Origin: Deltaproteobacteria bacterium
GTDB lineage: Bacteria > Desulfobacterota > Desulfobulbia > Desulfobulbales > Desulfocapsaceae
DNA: 37,090 nt
Direction: 5' to 3'
Assembly (NCBI GenBank): GCA_024280265.1
Contig: JAJRQL010000050.1
Location: 1-37,090, forward strand
This document shows, piece after piece, positions 16,830 through 25,143 of this stretch; positions within the stretch are counted from its first letter, which is position 1; the number at the start of each line of letters is the position of its first letter. The notes under the pieces were generated by a model. It did no database searches, was not told the origin of the DNA, and worked only from the letters and a program-made list of their open reading frames with translations. A program made the translations under genes and the position numbers.

Positions 16830-18023
16830 TCAGCTCTGTTCCGGAAACTTTCTGTATAAGAAGGCACTGAACAGGGAGAAAAGCATACCCGTTCCATGGG
16901 ACAGCAGATAGGATTCTCCGAGCATTATAGCCAGGAAGAAGACAGGGAATGCTTGTCGCATGGGAGTCATGCTGTCTCTTGTTGTAAGGGCCATTATCAG
17001 TTGGCTGATAAATATTGAGATGAGGCTGGAAAATCCAAGTAGACCAAAGAGGGATGTACTGAGCAGGTACTGATTATGGGGATTCACCGTGTCAGGAAGA
17101 TTCGGTGACTCTCTTTTATTGATTTTAGAATATTCAGTTGGGTAATCACCTGTTCCAACCCCTGTGAACAGATTATCCTTTATCATAAGCAGGGTGTTTT
17201 TGGTAAACCAGACTCTGAGCCCCACTGAGGTGATTTCACATAATTTGTGATTTTTCATCTCTGCCAGTGCAGTGTCAGCGCGGCTTTTGAATGTGGGAGA
17301 AGTCTGATATATCCCTACCACCAGAACTGGCAACAGAATGAGGCCGATGATAAGTTTAGTCTTTGAAACGTTATAGAAGTACTGGAACAGCGCAACCCCG
17401 AGAAGGATAAAGAAGGTGATCTGTCCGGTGCGGCCAGCTGTTATGAACATATTAAAAGAGAAAAAGAGAAGTAGCGTTGCCAGAAGCCATTTGTGAGCAG
17501 CCTTGCTGCCGGTATTGAACAGAAGACTTTGAAGAATGATGTAGCAGACAAGTGCCAGCATTGGATTATAGGAGACATGGCTGGTTCCGACAGTGGTGAA
17601 AATCGAAGATGGCGGGAGGGTAATAAAACCGAGCCATACCAGATATGCCTTGCTGGCCTTGAGAAATATTGCTGCTGTGAATGCGGCCATATAATAGTTT
17701 GAGTGTTCTTTTCTGGCAATGCTGAGAAAAATTGGGAAGAGGAGAAGCTTCCATTGCTTTCTTAAAATTTCCAGGCCCCATTTCAGGTCATCTGTCCAGA
17801 GCAGACCAATTATATGCAGCAGGACATAAACAAGAACTGCGATGGTTACCGGATTGTGAAGGATCTCTGTGATTTTTTCTTTCAGGCCACCGGTTATAAA
17901 CCAGCAAAGGATCAGGAGAATAGCTAATATTGAGCCAGCTGATGTTGAAAGGGGAAGCGCAAAGGCAAAGACGATGAGAAGAGGTGATGCTATCTCTGAT
18001 ACTTTCTGGCGGAATATACTCAT
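16830..18023 (-). CDS. O-antigen ligase family protein (WaaL-like)
   Basis: This is a polytopic inner-membrane protein of 397 residues with roughly ten to twelve hydrophobic helices. A larger periplasmic loop holds the Wzy_C-type signatures: SVGLRVWFTKNTLLMIKDN, TGVGTGDY and DTVNPHNQYL. Proteins of this family join undecaprenyl-linked O-polysaccharide, or a single sugar unit, to the lipid A core on the periplasmic face. Being directly downstream of msbA (49 nt) and upstream of the core kinase supports ligase over O-antigen polymerase, but the two share the fold and cannot be separated by eye. GAGC about 9 nt before the ATG is a weak ribosome-binding site. Confidence 0.83.
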   Translation of the reverse strand: MSIFRQKVSEIASPLLIVFAFALPLSTSAGSILAILLILCWFITGGLKEKITEILHNPVTIAVLVYVLLHIIGLLWTDDLKWGLEILRKQWKLLLFPIFLSIARKEHSNYYMAAFTAAIFLKASKAYLVWLGFITLPPSSIFTTVGTSHVSYNPMLALVCYIILQSLLFNTGSKAAHKWLLATLLLFFSFNMFITAGRTGQITFFILLGVALFQYFYNVSKTKLIIGLILLPVLVVGIYQTSPTFKSRADTALAEMKNHKLCEITSVGLRVWFTKNTLLMIKDNLFTGVGTGDYPTEYSKINKRESPNLPDTVNPHNQYLLSTSLFGLLGFSSLISIFISQLIMALTTRDSMTPMRQAFPVFFLAIMLGESYLLSHGTGMLFSLFSAFLYRKFPEQS

Positions 18024-18072
18024 GTGTTTGAACAGCTCTATGGTAAAAAGAGAGTTAAGTGGTTTTTAACGG

Positions 18073-19803
18073 TTAATCCTGAAACTGCATATTGTACAGC
18101 GTCTCATATTCCCCATTACGTTGCAGCAGATCATCATGGGTTCCTTCTTCCACAATCATTCCATCCTTGATGACGATAATCCTGTCAGCATTTTTTATGG
18201 TCGAGAGGCGGTGCGCAATCACCAGAGTTGTACGATCTTTCATCAGGTTCTCAAGTGCTTTTTGAACTTCACGTTCAGACTCGGTGTCAAGCGATGAGGT
18301 CGCCTCATCAAGCACAAGAATGGGGGCATTTTTTAAAATGGCACGGGCGATGGAGAGTCGCTGTCTTTCACCACCTGATAATTTAACACCAGACTCACCG
18401 ATGATGGTCTCGAAACCATCAGGAAGTTCTTCAATGAAGCCGAGTGCATGTGCAGCATCTGCGGCACTTCGCAATTCTTCTTCTGAACATTCAGGAGATC
18501 CGTAGGCAATGTTGTTGGAGATGGTATCATTGAACAGAATGGTTTGTTGGGTTACAATGGCGATCTGTTTACGTAGGGACTCGAGGGTAACGTCGCGAAT
18601 ATCCAGATCATCAATGAGAAGTGACCCCTTTTCAATATCAAAAAAACGTGGAATGAGACTGGTCAGTGTTGATTTACCCGATCCACTGGGGCCCACAATG
18701 GCCAGGATTTCTCCTGCGGGTACGGTTAAGTTGATGTTTTTTAACACATGAGCATTGCTGTCATAACTGAATTCCAGGTCTTTCAACACGATTTCCCGCT
18801 GAAAAGGAGGAAGTTCCAGGGCATCTTCTTTTGTGAGGATGGATGGTTCCTGGTCGAGCAGGCTAAAAACCCTGACCGCTGCTGCGAGCCCCTGCTGGAT
18901 AGTGGCGTTAATCTTACTGACTCCTTTTATCGGCTCGTAAATCATCAGAACTGAGGCTAAAAAGGCAAAAAAAGTTCCCGGTGTGGAGTTTCCGGCAATA
19001 ACTTCCCTGCCACCAAACCAGATGATCAGGGCCATTCCAATACCGCCAATAACCTCCATCAGTGGGTGCTGGACACAGCGGTACCTTGCTTTTTCCATCA
19101 TGGTATTGAAGAGCTGTTGCACCTTGCTGGAGAAGCGTTGTGATTCAAATTGTTCCATGGTAAACGCTTTTACAACAGGGGCGCCTGTGATGGATTCGTG
19201 CATGATATTTGAGACCTCTGCCGTTTCTTCCTGCATTCTGGTACTGACCCGGCGAAAAGCTTTGCCAAAGTAGATAATGGGTACAGCTGCTGCTGGGATG
19301 AAGACAAGGGAAAGCAGGGCCAAGCGCCAGTTCATGCTGAAGATGACAATAAGGAGAAAAATACCCTGCAACAGATCACGCAGTAAGCCCACGACCACTG
19401 AAGAGATTGCACCCTGCATGTAGTTGATATCCGAAATAACTCTTGAAATAAGCTCTCCAGTTGGTGTCTTGTGAAAAAAAGACAGAGATTGCTGGTGGAT
19501 ATGATCAAAGACCCTGGTTCGCATATCACGAATAACAGTCTGCCCTATCTTTTCCAGGAGATAGGAATTCAGGCCATAGAAAAAGCCTTTGACAGCAAAG
19601 AGAGCTATGAGTGCAAAGGGGAGAAGGGTGAGGTAATAGGAATTCTTTTCAAAGAAAATCTTATCCAGCAGGGGTTTGACCATCCAGGCTTGTGTTGCGC
19701 TCAGACCTGCAACAACAACGGCTGCAATCATGGCAAACAGAAATTTGTATCTGTATGGCAGAATAAGATTATAGAGGCGTTTGAGAACTATTTTGTTTGA
19801 CAT
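18073..19803 (-). CDS. msbA: Lipid A export ABC transporter, permease/ATP-binding protein MsbA
   Basis: MsbA is a homodimeric half-transporter that flips lipid A-core across the inner membrane. The sequence has six N-terminal membrane helices (about residues 20-310). It then has a complete ATPase domain with Walker A GPSGSGKST, Q-loop IVTQQTILFNDTISNNIAYG, signature LSGGERQRLSIARAI, Walker B ILVLDEATSSLD and the switch histidine in VIAHRLSTI. I start at the ATG at 19803 (576 residues, the usual MsbA length, MSNKIVLKRL); an upstream in-frame GTG at 19875 would add 24 untypical residues. It lies between kdsB and the ligase gene, as expected for lipid A export. The 165-bp gap to kdsB may hold its own promoter, but I see only a weak candidate. 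Confidence 0.92.
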   Translation of the reverse strand: MSNKIVLKRLYNLILPYRYKFLFAMIAAVVVAGLSATQAWMVKPLLDKIFFEKNSYYLTLLPFALIALFAVKGFFYGLNSYLLEKIGQTVIRDMRTRVFDHIHQQSLSFFHKTPTGELISRVISDINYMQGAISSVVVGLLRDLLQGIFLLIVIFSMNWRLALLSLVFIPAAAVPIIYFGKAFRRVSTRMQEETAEVSNIMHESITGAPVVKAFTMEQFESQRFSSKVQQLFNTMMEKARYRCVQHPLMEVIGGIGMALIIWFGGREVIAGNSTPGTFFAFLASVLMIYEPIKGVSKINATIQQGLAAAVRVFSLLDQEPSILTKEDALELPPFQREIVLKDLEFSYDSNAHVLKNINLTVPAGEILAIVGPSGSGKSTLTSLIPRFFDIEKGSLLIDDLDIRDVTLESLRKQIAIVTQQTILFNDTISNNIAYGSPECSEEELRSAADAAHALGFIEELPDGFETIIGESGVKLSGGERQRLSIARAILKNAPILVLDEATSSLDTESEREVQKALENLMKDRTTLVIAHRLSTIKNADRIIVIKDGMIVEEGTHDDLLQRNGEYETLYNMQFQD

Positions 19804-19968
19804 ATAACCAGGGAATTCGAGTGGCTGTGTAATGGATCTGATAAACAGGGATTGTAGTCTTTTCGTTGTCTGCACATCATAGTTAATGAGTGCTGAAAAG
19901 TCATATGGTTTTTACAATGACGGATCAATATGGTGAACAGTAAAATTCACGAGGTGTCTGCACGGAAT

Positions 19969-20694
19969 TCATGATGGAGTAATATCTATAATGTCAGCAG
20001 GGTCATCAATGCTTGGCGAATCGTATTCCGTTACTGTGACCTGGATCTTGTGGCCACATTCAATCACCCGTAGCTGTTCTAGTTTTTCGATATTTTCCAG
20101 GGATGAAAAAGGGAGTTTTGTGAACTCCTGAAGAAAGGAGTTGGAGTACACATAGATACCGATATGCTTATGGTAGAGGACATCTGGTGCCATATCTCTG
20201 TTAAAGGGTATCCTGGCCCGTGAGAAATAGATTGCAAAGCTGTTATTGTCAAAGATAACTTTTACGTTATTGGGGTTATCTATTTCTTCATCATTTTTAA
20301 TGACGTAGGCCAGAGTGCCCATTGAGAGTCCCGGAGCCTTTAAAAAATTTCGCACCAGGTCGTTGAGGCATTCAGGGCGCAGAAATGGCTGGTCACCTTG
20401 AATATTCACCAGAATGTCATCCTTTTCAATTGCCAGGGCCCTTGCTGCTTCGGCAATCCTGTCAGTACCGGAACTGCATTTGCCGGAAGTCATGATTACT
20501 TTGCCAGTAATTCTCTCTATGGCCTCCCGGATGGCATCACTGTCTGTGGCGACGTATACTTCATCTATAAGAGTGCTCTTTTGTGCCTGTTCGTAAACCC
20601 GCTGAATCATGGTTTTTCCCTGGATATCTGCAAGGGCCTTTCCGGGAAACCGCTTGGATTCAACACGTGAGGGTATTATTGCGATGACTTTCAT
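19969..20694 (-). CDS. kdsB: 3-deoxy-manno-octulosonate cytidylyltransferase
   Basis: KdsB activates Kdo with CTP to CMP-Kdo, the donor used by WaaA. The 241 residues contain the family motifs IIPSRVESKRFPGKAL at the N-terminus (nucleotide-binding loop), SGTDRIAEAA, LVNIQGDQPFLRPE (metal-binding aspartate), YFSRARIPFNRD and the closing HIGIYVY and EKLEQLRVIECGHKIQV blocks. Length and order are normal. There is no obvious ribosome-binding site before the ATG. It follows waaA by 100 nt on the same strand; these 100 bases include a weak hairpin but no U-tract in the minus-strand direction, so readthrough from waaA is likely. Confidence 0.95.
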   Translation of the reverse strand: MKVIAIIPSRVESKRFPGKALADIQGKTMIQRVYEQAQKSTLIDEVYVATDSDAIREAIERITGKVIMTSGKCSSGTDRIAEAARALAIEKDDILVNIQGDQPFLRPECLNDLVRNFLKAPGLSMGTLAYVIKNDEEIDNPNNVKVIFDNNSFAIYFSRARIPFNRDMAPDVLYHKHIGIYVYSNSFLQEFTKLPFSSLENIEKLEQLRVIECGHKIQVTVTEYDSPSIDDPADIIDITPS

Positions 20695-20794
20695 ATCTAT
20701 TTGTGGACTGCATGTAAGTGTTTGTTGTGCTGAGGACTGTTCTTTGCCAGCAAACCTACAATATGTTGGCAGGTTTTTCTACTGCCGCCTTGCT

Positions 20795-21976
20795 TTAAGT
20801 GAATATATTTGTCAGCTTTTTGCTGAATAGCAGCCTTGTCTGGAGGGTTTTTAATAGTGGTGACAAGTAATTGCAATACTTCTTCCCTGTTACGTCCTTT
20901 TTTACCAGCCCCTCCCGAAACACCTCATCTCCTGCCCAGTAAAAGTTGTAGACCGAAGGGCCTGTAACCGGCAGCAGTCCGTTCATAAATGCTTCTACAA
21001 AATTCTGTCCTCCAAGGGGGGCAAGACTGCCACCGATAAAAGCAGCATCAGCTCTTTGGTAGCCATTGGTCAATTCGCCGAAAACATCCCAGATAATCAC
21101 AGAAGGAGATTGTCCGGGGAAGCAGTCAGTCTTGACACAATTACTGACCCCAGCCTTGCTGAGAAAGGTTTCCCAGTGGTTTACCCTGTGGAGGTGGCGT
21201 GGAAAGAGGTCGATCTGAAGTGCGGGGAAAACTGCCAGGGTTTCATTTATTAACCAGAGTACATCCTCTTCCTCTTCTTTCCTGATGGAAGCCAGAATCA
21301 GCGATTTCCTGTCATTTTTCTGGTCTGTTGTGACACTGCAGTTTTTTATCTGATCAAATTTAATGTTGGGGACGTAAATGGTTTGCTCCTGCCCAAAAAT
21401 TATCTGCAGGCGACGTTTATACTCTTCCGTGCTTGCAAGAATCAGGTCCGGCTGTATGGCTTTCCAGAGAAACCGGGCTTTTTTATATCCTTTGAAACTT
21501 CTTTCTGTCATCCTGCCATTCACAATAATAACTTTTTTATGCTGTTTTTTCATTTCAAGCATTACTGCAGGCCAGATCTCAAGTTCAATAAGAACCAGGA
21601 GTTGCGGGTCGGCAATTTCCACAGCTCTCTTTACCAGAGAAGGGTTGTCAAAGACCATATATGCCACGCAGATAGTGTGAGGGGATTGGTCTATATTTTT
21701 CTCTAATATCTCTTTTCCCTGTGCGGTATTACAAGTAATGAGGATGTCAAAGGTTCGGTTTTCATCAAAGTTCTGTACGAGCTGTAAGGCTATATATGCC
21801 TCCCCAACTGATGCGGCATGTATCCAGAGATCAACCTTGGAAAAAGCGACCTTTGCCAGGGTACGTTCCTCGGCCCCCTCCTGCAGGCGTGGCGATCTGA
21901 GTAACAGTGGAGTGACACATTTCCAGAGAAGTTTGTAAACAAAAAAAAGGGCTCGCAGGTGAAGGGATATTTTCAT
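20795..21976 (-). CDS. waaA: 3-deoxy-D-manno-octulosonic acid transferase
   Basis: WaaA (KdtA) transfers one or more Kdo residues from CMP-Kdo onto lipid IVA at the inner membrane. It has an N-terminal hydrophobic anchor (about residues 5-25), the signature LWIHAASVGEAYIALQL, VNGRMTERSFKGYKKARFLW with LILASTEEYKRR, the RHLHRV motif, and the C-terminal ADAAFIGGSLAPLGGQNFVEA donor-binding segment. I start at the ATG at 21976 (393 residues), just after the regulator gene ends at 21984; a more upstream ATG at 22033 would overlap that gene by 50 nt. It is somewhat shorter than the usual ~420 residues, the end after the WAGDEVFREGLV block being abbreviated. The close spacing makes it the third gene of a kinase-regulator-waaA unit. 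Confidence 0.92.
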   Translation of the reverse strand: MKISLHLRALFFVYKLLWKCVTPLLLRSPRLQEGAEERTLAKVAFSKVDLWIHAASVGEAYIALQLVQNFDENRTFDILITCNTAQGKEILEKNIDQSPHTICVAYMVFDNPSLVKRAVEIADPQLLVLIELEIWPAVMLEMKKQHKKVIIVNGRMTERSFKGYKKARFLWKAIQPDLILASTEEYKRRLQIIFGQEQTIYVPNIKFDQIKNCSVTTDQKNDRKSLILASIRKEEEEDVLWLINETLAVFPALQIDLFPRHLHRVNHWETFLSKAGVSNCVKTDCFPGQSPSVIIWDVFGELTNGYQRADAAFIGGSLAPLGGQNFVEAFMNGLLPVTGPSVYNFYWAGDEVFREGLVKKDVTGKKYCNYLSPLLKTLQTRLLFSKKLTNIFT

Positions 21977-21983
21977 GAGGGCG

Positions 21984-23354
21984 TTACATGTACTCTTTGA
22001 TTTTTGCAAGGAGAGAGGGGTAACTGATTTCAAGGAGTCGAGCTGCCATGCTTTTATTGCCCTTACTTGTTTTCAGAGCCCTGCTGATTAACTTTTTCTC
22101 AACGATTTTTTTTGCCTGTTTCAGTGAAAACGTTCCAAGCATCTCATTTATGTCAGTATTGCAGCTGGTTCCGGATTGGAGTCCGCTGAGATCCGCCGGG
22201 AGTATCTTTTTGTCTTCGGCTACAATAGCTGCCCGTTCAAGACAGTTTTTCAGCTCCCTTATATTTCCCCTCCAGTCCCGGGAAAGCAGAACTCCCATGG
22301 CCTCCTGAGAAACACTTTCTATGGAGAGGTTCATTTTCTTGTTGAGCATGGTGAGAAAGTGAGTGCAAAGATGTGGAATATCCTCTTTTCGTTCACGGAG
22401 AGGAGGCAGGTGCAGGGTGAGGACATTGAGACGATAGAAAAGATCTTCACGAAACCTTCCCTCCTCCACTTCTCTTTCCATATCTTTTGCTGTTGCAGTG
22501 ATAACTCTGACATTGGTACTTTTGGTTTTAACACTGCCCACTGGCCGTATCTCCTGTTCTTGAAGAACCCGTAATAATTTTACCTGCAGGCCCAGCGGGA
22601 GTTCTCCAATTTCATCAAGGAACAGGGTTCCCGACTCAGCTTCTTCAAAAAGCCCCTTGCGATCAGTATCAGCTCCGGTAAATGCCCCTTTTACGTAGCC
22701 GAAAAATTCGCTCTCTAAGAGATTTGCAGGGATGGAGCCACAGTGTACTGCGATGAACGGTCGGTTATTTCTTTGAGATTTCCGATGAATACCCTTTGCG
22801 ATAAGCTCTTTTCCGGTGCCGGATTCTCCTGTTATCAGAACCGTTGTGTCATAGCGTGCCACCTTTTCGGTGAGATGCAGGAGAGTTCTCATGTTTTCGG
22901 AGTGAGCGATAATATGTTCGAATTTCCCACTCCCCTGCAGTTCTCTTACTCTGGCCTTTAACCGCAGGTTCTCTTTCTGGAGTTCCTGGTGGTTACAGGC
23001 CTTTTCAAGCACAAGAAGAATTTCTGCTGTTTTGAAAGGTTTGGTGATAAAATCATAGGCCCCGTTTTTCATGGCTTCTACGGCATCGTCAATGGTGGCG
23101 TAGGCAGACATCATGATCACAATGGGTTTTACGGTGTCTTCAGGAAGCGCTTTCAGAAACTGCAGCCCATCCATTTTCGGCATTTTAAGGTCACAGAGAA
23201 TAAAAGGAAAGGGAGCTTTTTTCTGAATTGCCAGCGCCTGTTCGCCATTTTCAGCCATGGTTACCTGATACCCTGCCTTGGACGTGACCACGGAGAGCAT
23301 GTGGCGCATATTTTCTTCGTCATCAATAATAAGAAGACGTTTTTGTTCGGTCAT
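21984..23354 (-). CDS. NtrC-family sigma-54 dependent response regulator
   Basis: The 456 residues comprise a receiver domain (about 5-120, phospho-acceptor Asp in [13 protein letters not shown]), a sigma-54 activating AAA+ domain (about 145-375) and a C-terminal Fis-type helix-turn-helix. The AAA+ domain has Walker A GESGTGKE, an intact GAFTGA loop for sigma-54 contact, Walker [14 protein letters not shown] and the arginine finger region [13 protein letters not shown]. The helix-turn-helix reads [22 protein letters not shown]. It would activate sigma-54 promoters when phosphorylated by the kinase encoded just upstream, with which it overlaps by 4 nt (ATGA). Its target genes cannot be identified here; the reading into waaA suggests, but does not show, a cell-envelope link. 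Confidence 0.93.
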   Translation of the reverse strand: MTEQKRLLIIDDEENMRHMLSVVTSKAGYQVTMAENGEQALAIQKKAPFPFILCDLKMPKMDGLQFLKALPEDTVKPIVIMMSAYATIDDAVEAMKNGAYDFITKPFKTAEILLVLEKACNHQELQKENLRLKARVRELQGSGKFEHIIAHSENMRTLLHLTEKVARYDTTVLITGESGTGKELIAKGIHRKSQRNNRPFIAVHCGSIPANLLESEFFGYVKGAFTGADTDRKGLFEEAESGTLFLDEIGELPLGLQVKLLRVLQEQEIRPVGSVKTKSTNVRVITATAKDMEREVEEGRFREDLFYRLNVLTLHLPPLRERKEDIPHLCTHFLTMLNKKMNLSIESVSQEAMGVLLSRDWRGNIRELKNCLERAAIVAEDKKILPADLSGLQSGTSCNTDINEMLGTFSLKQAKKIVEKKLISRALKTSKGNKSMAARLLEISYPSLLAKIKEYM

Positions 23355-24898
23355 ACTGTCTGTTCCCTGGAAAAGTTAGCTCTTTTGTCGTTGGAGAGAG
23401 GGAGGGTAATTGTTACAGATGTTCCCCGATTTTCATGGGTATTTACGGTTATGGATCCACCGGATTTTTTTATCATGTTGTGGGCCACTGCCAATCCGAG
23501 TCCGGTTCCCTTACCAGCCTCTTTGGTTGTGAAAAAGGGATCAAAAATTGCGTCACTGTGTTCTGGTAGAATACCAGCACCGTTGTCTGTAATGGTAATC
23601 AGAATGTAGTTGACATTGTTTTCTGAAATCTGGTTTTCTGTGGTCAGGACGATAAGCCCGTTTTCATCGCCTTCTGTTTCTTCAATGGCGTCAATGGAGT
23701 TTAATATACAGTTCAGGAAGACCTGTTGCAGGCCGTCACTGTCAGTAATTACTTCACTGAGAGCTGCATGAAAGTTTGTCACATAGTGGATTGGGAGTGC
23801 TGTTTTTCGTACCCGGACATTCTCAATGAGTTTGTTGAGGAGACTGTGTAAATCAACATTATCCACTGAAGAGGCGCTGGGAGATCTGGATAGATCCAGG
23901 AGGCTTCTGATGAGTGCATTGATACGGTTAAGTTCCTGAATGGCTCTTTTGCTGAATGCCTCTCGGTCTTTATCGTTGAGAGAGCTGTCCGTGAGCAGAT
24001 CAATGTACCCCTGGATAATCCCGAGGGGGTTCCCGATTTCATGGGCCAGGCCGGCTGAGAGTCGACCTATGGACGCGAGTTTTTCGGCACGAATCATTTC
24101 GTCGCGGTTTTTCTGAAGCTCTTCATTTGCTTTTTTCAAGGACTCAACTGTGCGTTTGAGTTCCCGCTTATCTCCGTCAATTCGGGTCACCAGGCGATTC
24201 AGGCTGAGTGAAAGCTGGGTGAATTCTCCGAGTCCATCACTGGAGAGAAAATTTGCATTATCAAGGTCTCTGCGTGAATCGGCGAGACGCGACAGTCGTT
24301 CGATGGGTTTTATTACCAGGTGTACCAGTCTGGTAAAACCAATGGCCGTGAAAATAAGTACATTTACAGCGAGATAGGCAAAAAATATTTTCTGGGCCTT
24401 ACGAATGGAGTCTGAGACAGCTGAGAGGGAGCGGATGAGTCCCATGGCACCCTGTATATTACCGGATACCTGTACTGGAATAGCCATGAGGAGAAACTGT
24501 TTAGAGAGAAAAAAACCGTTCCAGGATGCACCTGAGTAAGCAGTGTTTGTCCGGCTGTGGTCAATGGCATCCTCCAGCAGAGCTGTAAGAGGCAGGGTCT
24601 GTGGGCATATACCGTGGGAGACCGGAGGGAGATCCGAGCTCTTTTTCCACTGGAGACAGAGGATGTCACTTTCTTTGAGGTAATTGTTGAGTTTTGTCAT
24701 GTCTGTGGAAGAAGGAGAAGACAGCTCTCTTGAGTTGAAAGAGACTGCAGCGATATGAAGGAGCTTTTCGCTTATCTGTTTTTCCTGCTGAATACCGTTT
24801 CGCTGCCATAAAATAAGCATGACAAATCCGAAGAGAAACATGCTGATGAAAAGGAGAATGGAGAGGGTGAGCCCCAGCTGGACTTTAAGGGTATGCAT
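23351..24898 (-). CDS. Membrane sensor histidine kinase of the NtrB type
   Basis: A 515-residue sensor: first membrane helix at about 8-32, a periplasmic segment of ~135 residues, and a second helix at about 170-190. A HAMP-like linker ending in a coiled coil (ELKRTVESLKKANEELQKNRDEM) follows, then HisKA with the phospho-accepting histidine in LSAGLAHEIGNPLGIIQGYI. The ATPase domain has N box LNCILNSIDAIE, G1 ITDNGAGILPEH, F box FDPFFTTKEAGKGTGLGLA. The periplasmic region contains a few cysteines but no family I recognise, so the signal is unknown. It is the first gene of the unit with the NtrC-type regulator and waaA. The 243 bases upstream hold two intergenic repeats rather than a visible promoter. 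Confidence 0.92.
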   Translation of the reverse strand: MHTLKVQLGLTLSILLFISMFLFGFVMLILWQRNGIQQEKQISEKLLHIAAVSFNSRELSSPSSTDMTKLNNYLKESDILCLQWKKSSDLPPVSHGICPQTLPLTALLEDAIDHSRTNTAYSGASWNGFFLSKQFLLMAIPVQVSGNIQGAMGLIRSLSAVSDSIRKAQKIFFAYLAVNVLIFTAIGFTRLVHLVIKPIERLSRLADSRRDLDNANFLSSDGLGEFTQLSLSLNRLVTRIDGDKRELKRTVESLKKANEELQKNRDEMIRAEKLASIGRLSAGLAHEIGNPLGIIQGYIDLLTDSSLNDKDREAFSKRAIQELNRINALIRSLLDLSRSPSASSVDNVDLHSLLNKLIENVRVRKTALPIHYVTNFHAALSEVITDSDGLQQVFLNCILNSIDAIEETEGDENGLIVLTTENQISENNVNYILITITDNGAGILPEHSDAIFDPFFTTKEAGKGTGLGLAVAHNMIKKSGGSITVNTHENRGTSVTITLPLSNDKRANFSREQTV

Positions 24899-25057
24899 AA
24901 TCCGCTATTGTAGCAGAACCGCAGGGAAAGGCAAGGAAAGGGCCAGCTTGCAGCGCTGGGAGTCGGGCGCTTGAATTGTTTTTAGTGTCTTTTCGTGCAA
25001 ACTGTCATAAAAAAAACAGGTAGGAGATGTACGAGACTTCGAGAAACCCGGAGAGCT

Positions 25058-25101
25058 TTTTTACTTAGCCATCTACAACTTCAGGTTTTTACGAGCTTGT
25101 C
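25058..25101. repeat. Half copy of the MITE-type repeat (right end)
   Basis: Bases 25058-25094 match 32 of 37 bases of the right end of the element at 10232-10268, and 35 of 37 of the reverse complement of 32075-32111. It continues to GCTTGTC at 25095-25101, which is also found in the 32-kb copy and replaces the CGCCATC end of the full element. I find no left inverted-repeat arm nearby, so it looks like a half or decayed copy. Confidence 0.65.
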
Positions 25102-25108
25102 ACTTATT

Positions 25109-25143
25109 CAGCAACTCTAAAACGTTTTCCGACTTGTCGGGTT
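25109..25143. repeat. Dispersed intergenic repeat, copy 2 (CAGCAACTCT type)
   Basis: It matches 15086-15119 at both ends (CAGCAACTCT and TTTCCGACTTGTCGGGTT) with a changed middle that still forms a dyad, AAAACGTTTT in place of GGAAA-G-TTTCC; this compensating change suggests the fold matters. It begins 7 nt after the half repeat above, and its last bases overlap the stop codon of the MetF-MetV gene, so on the minus strand it is the immediate 3' end of that mRNA. Confidence 0.6.
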
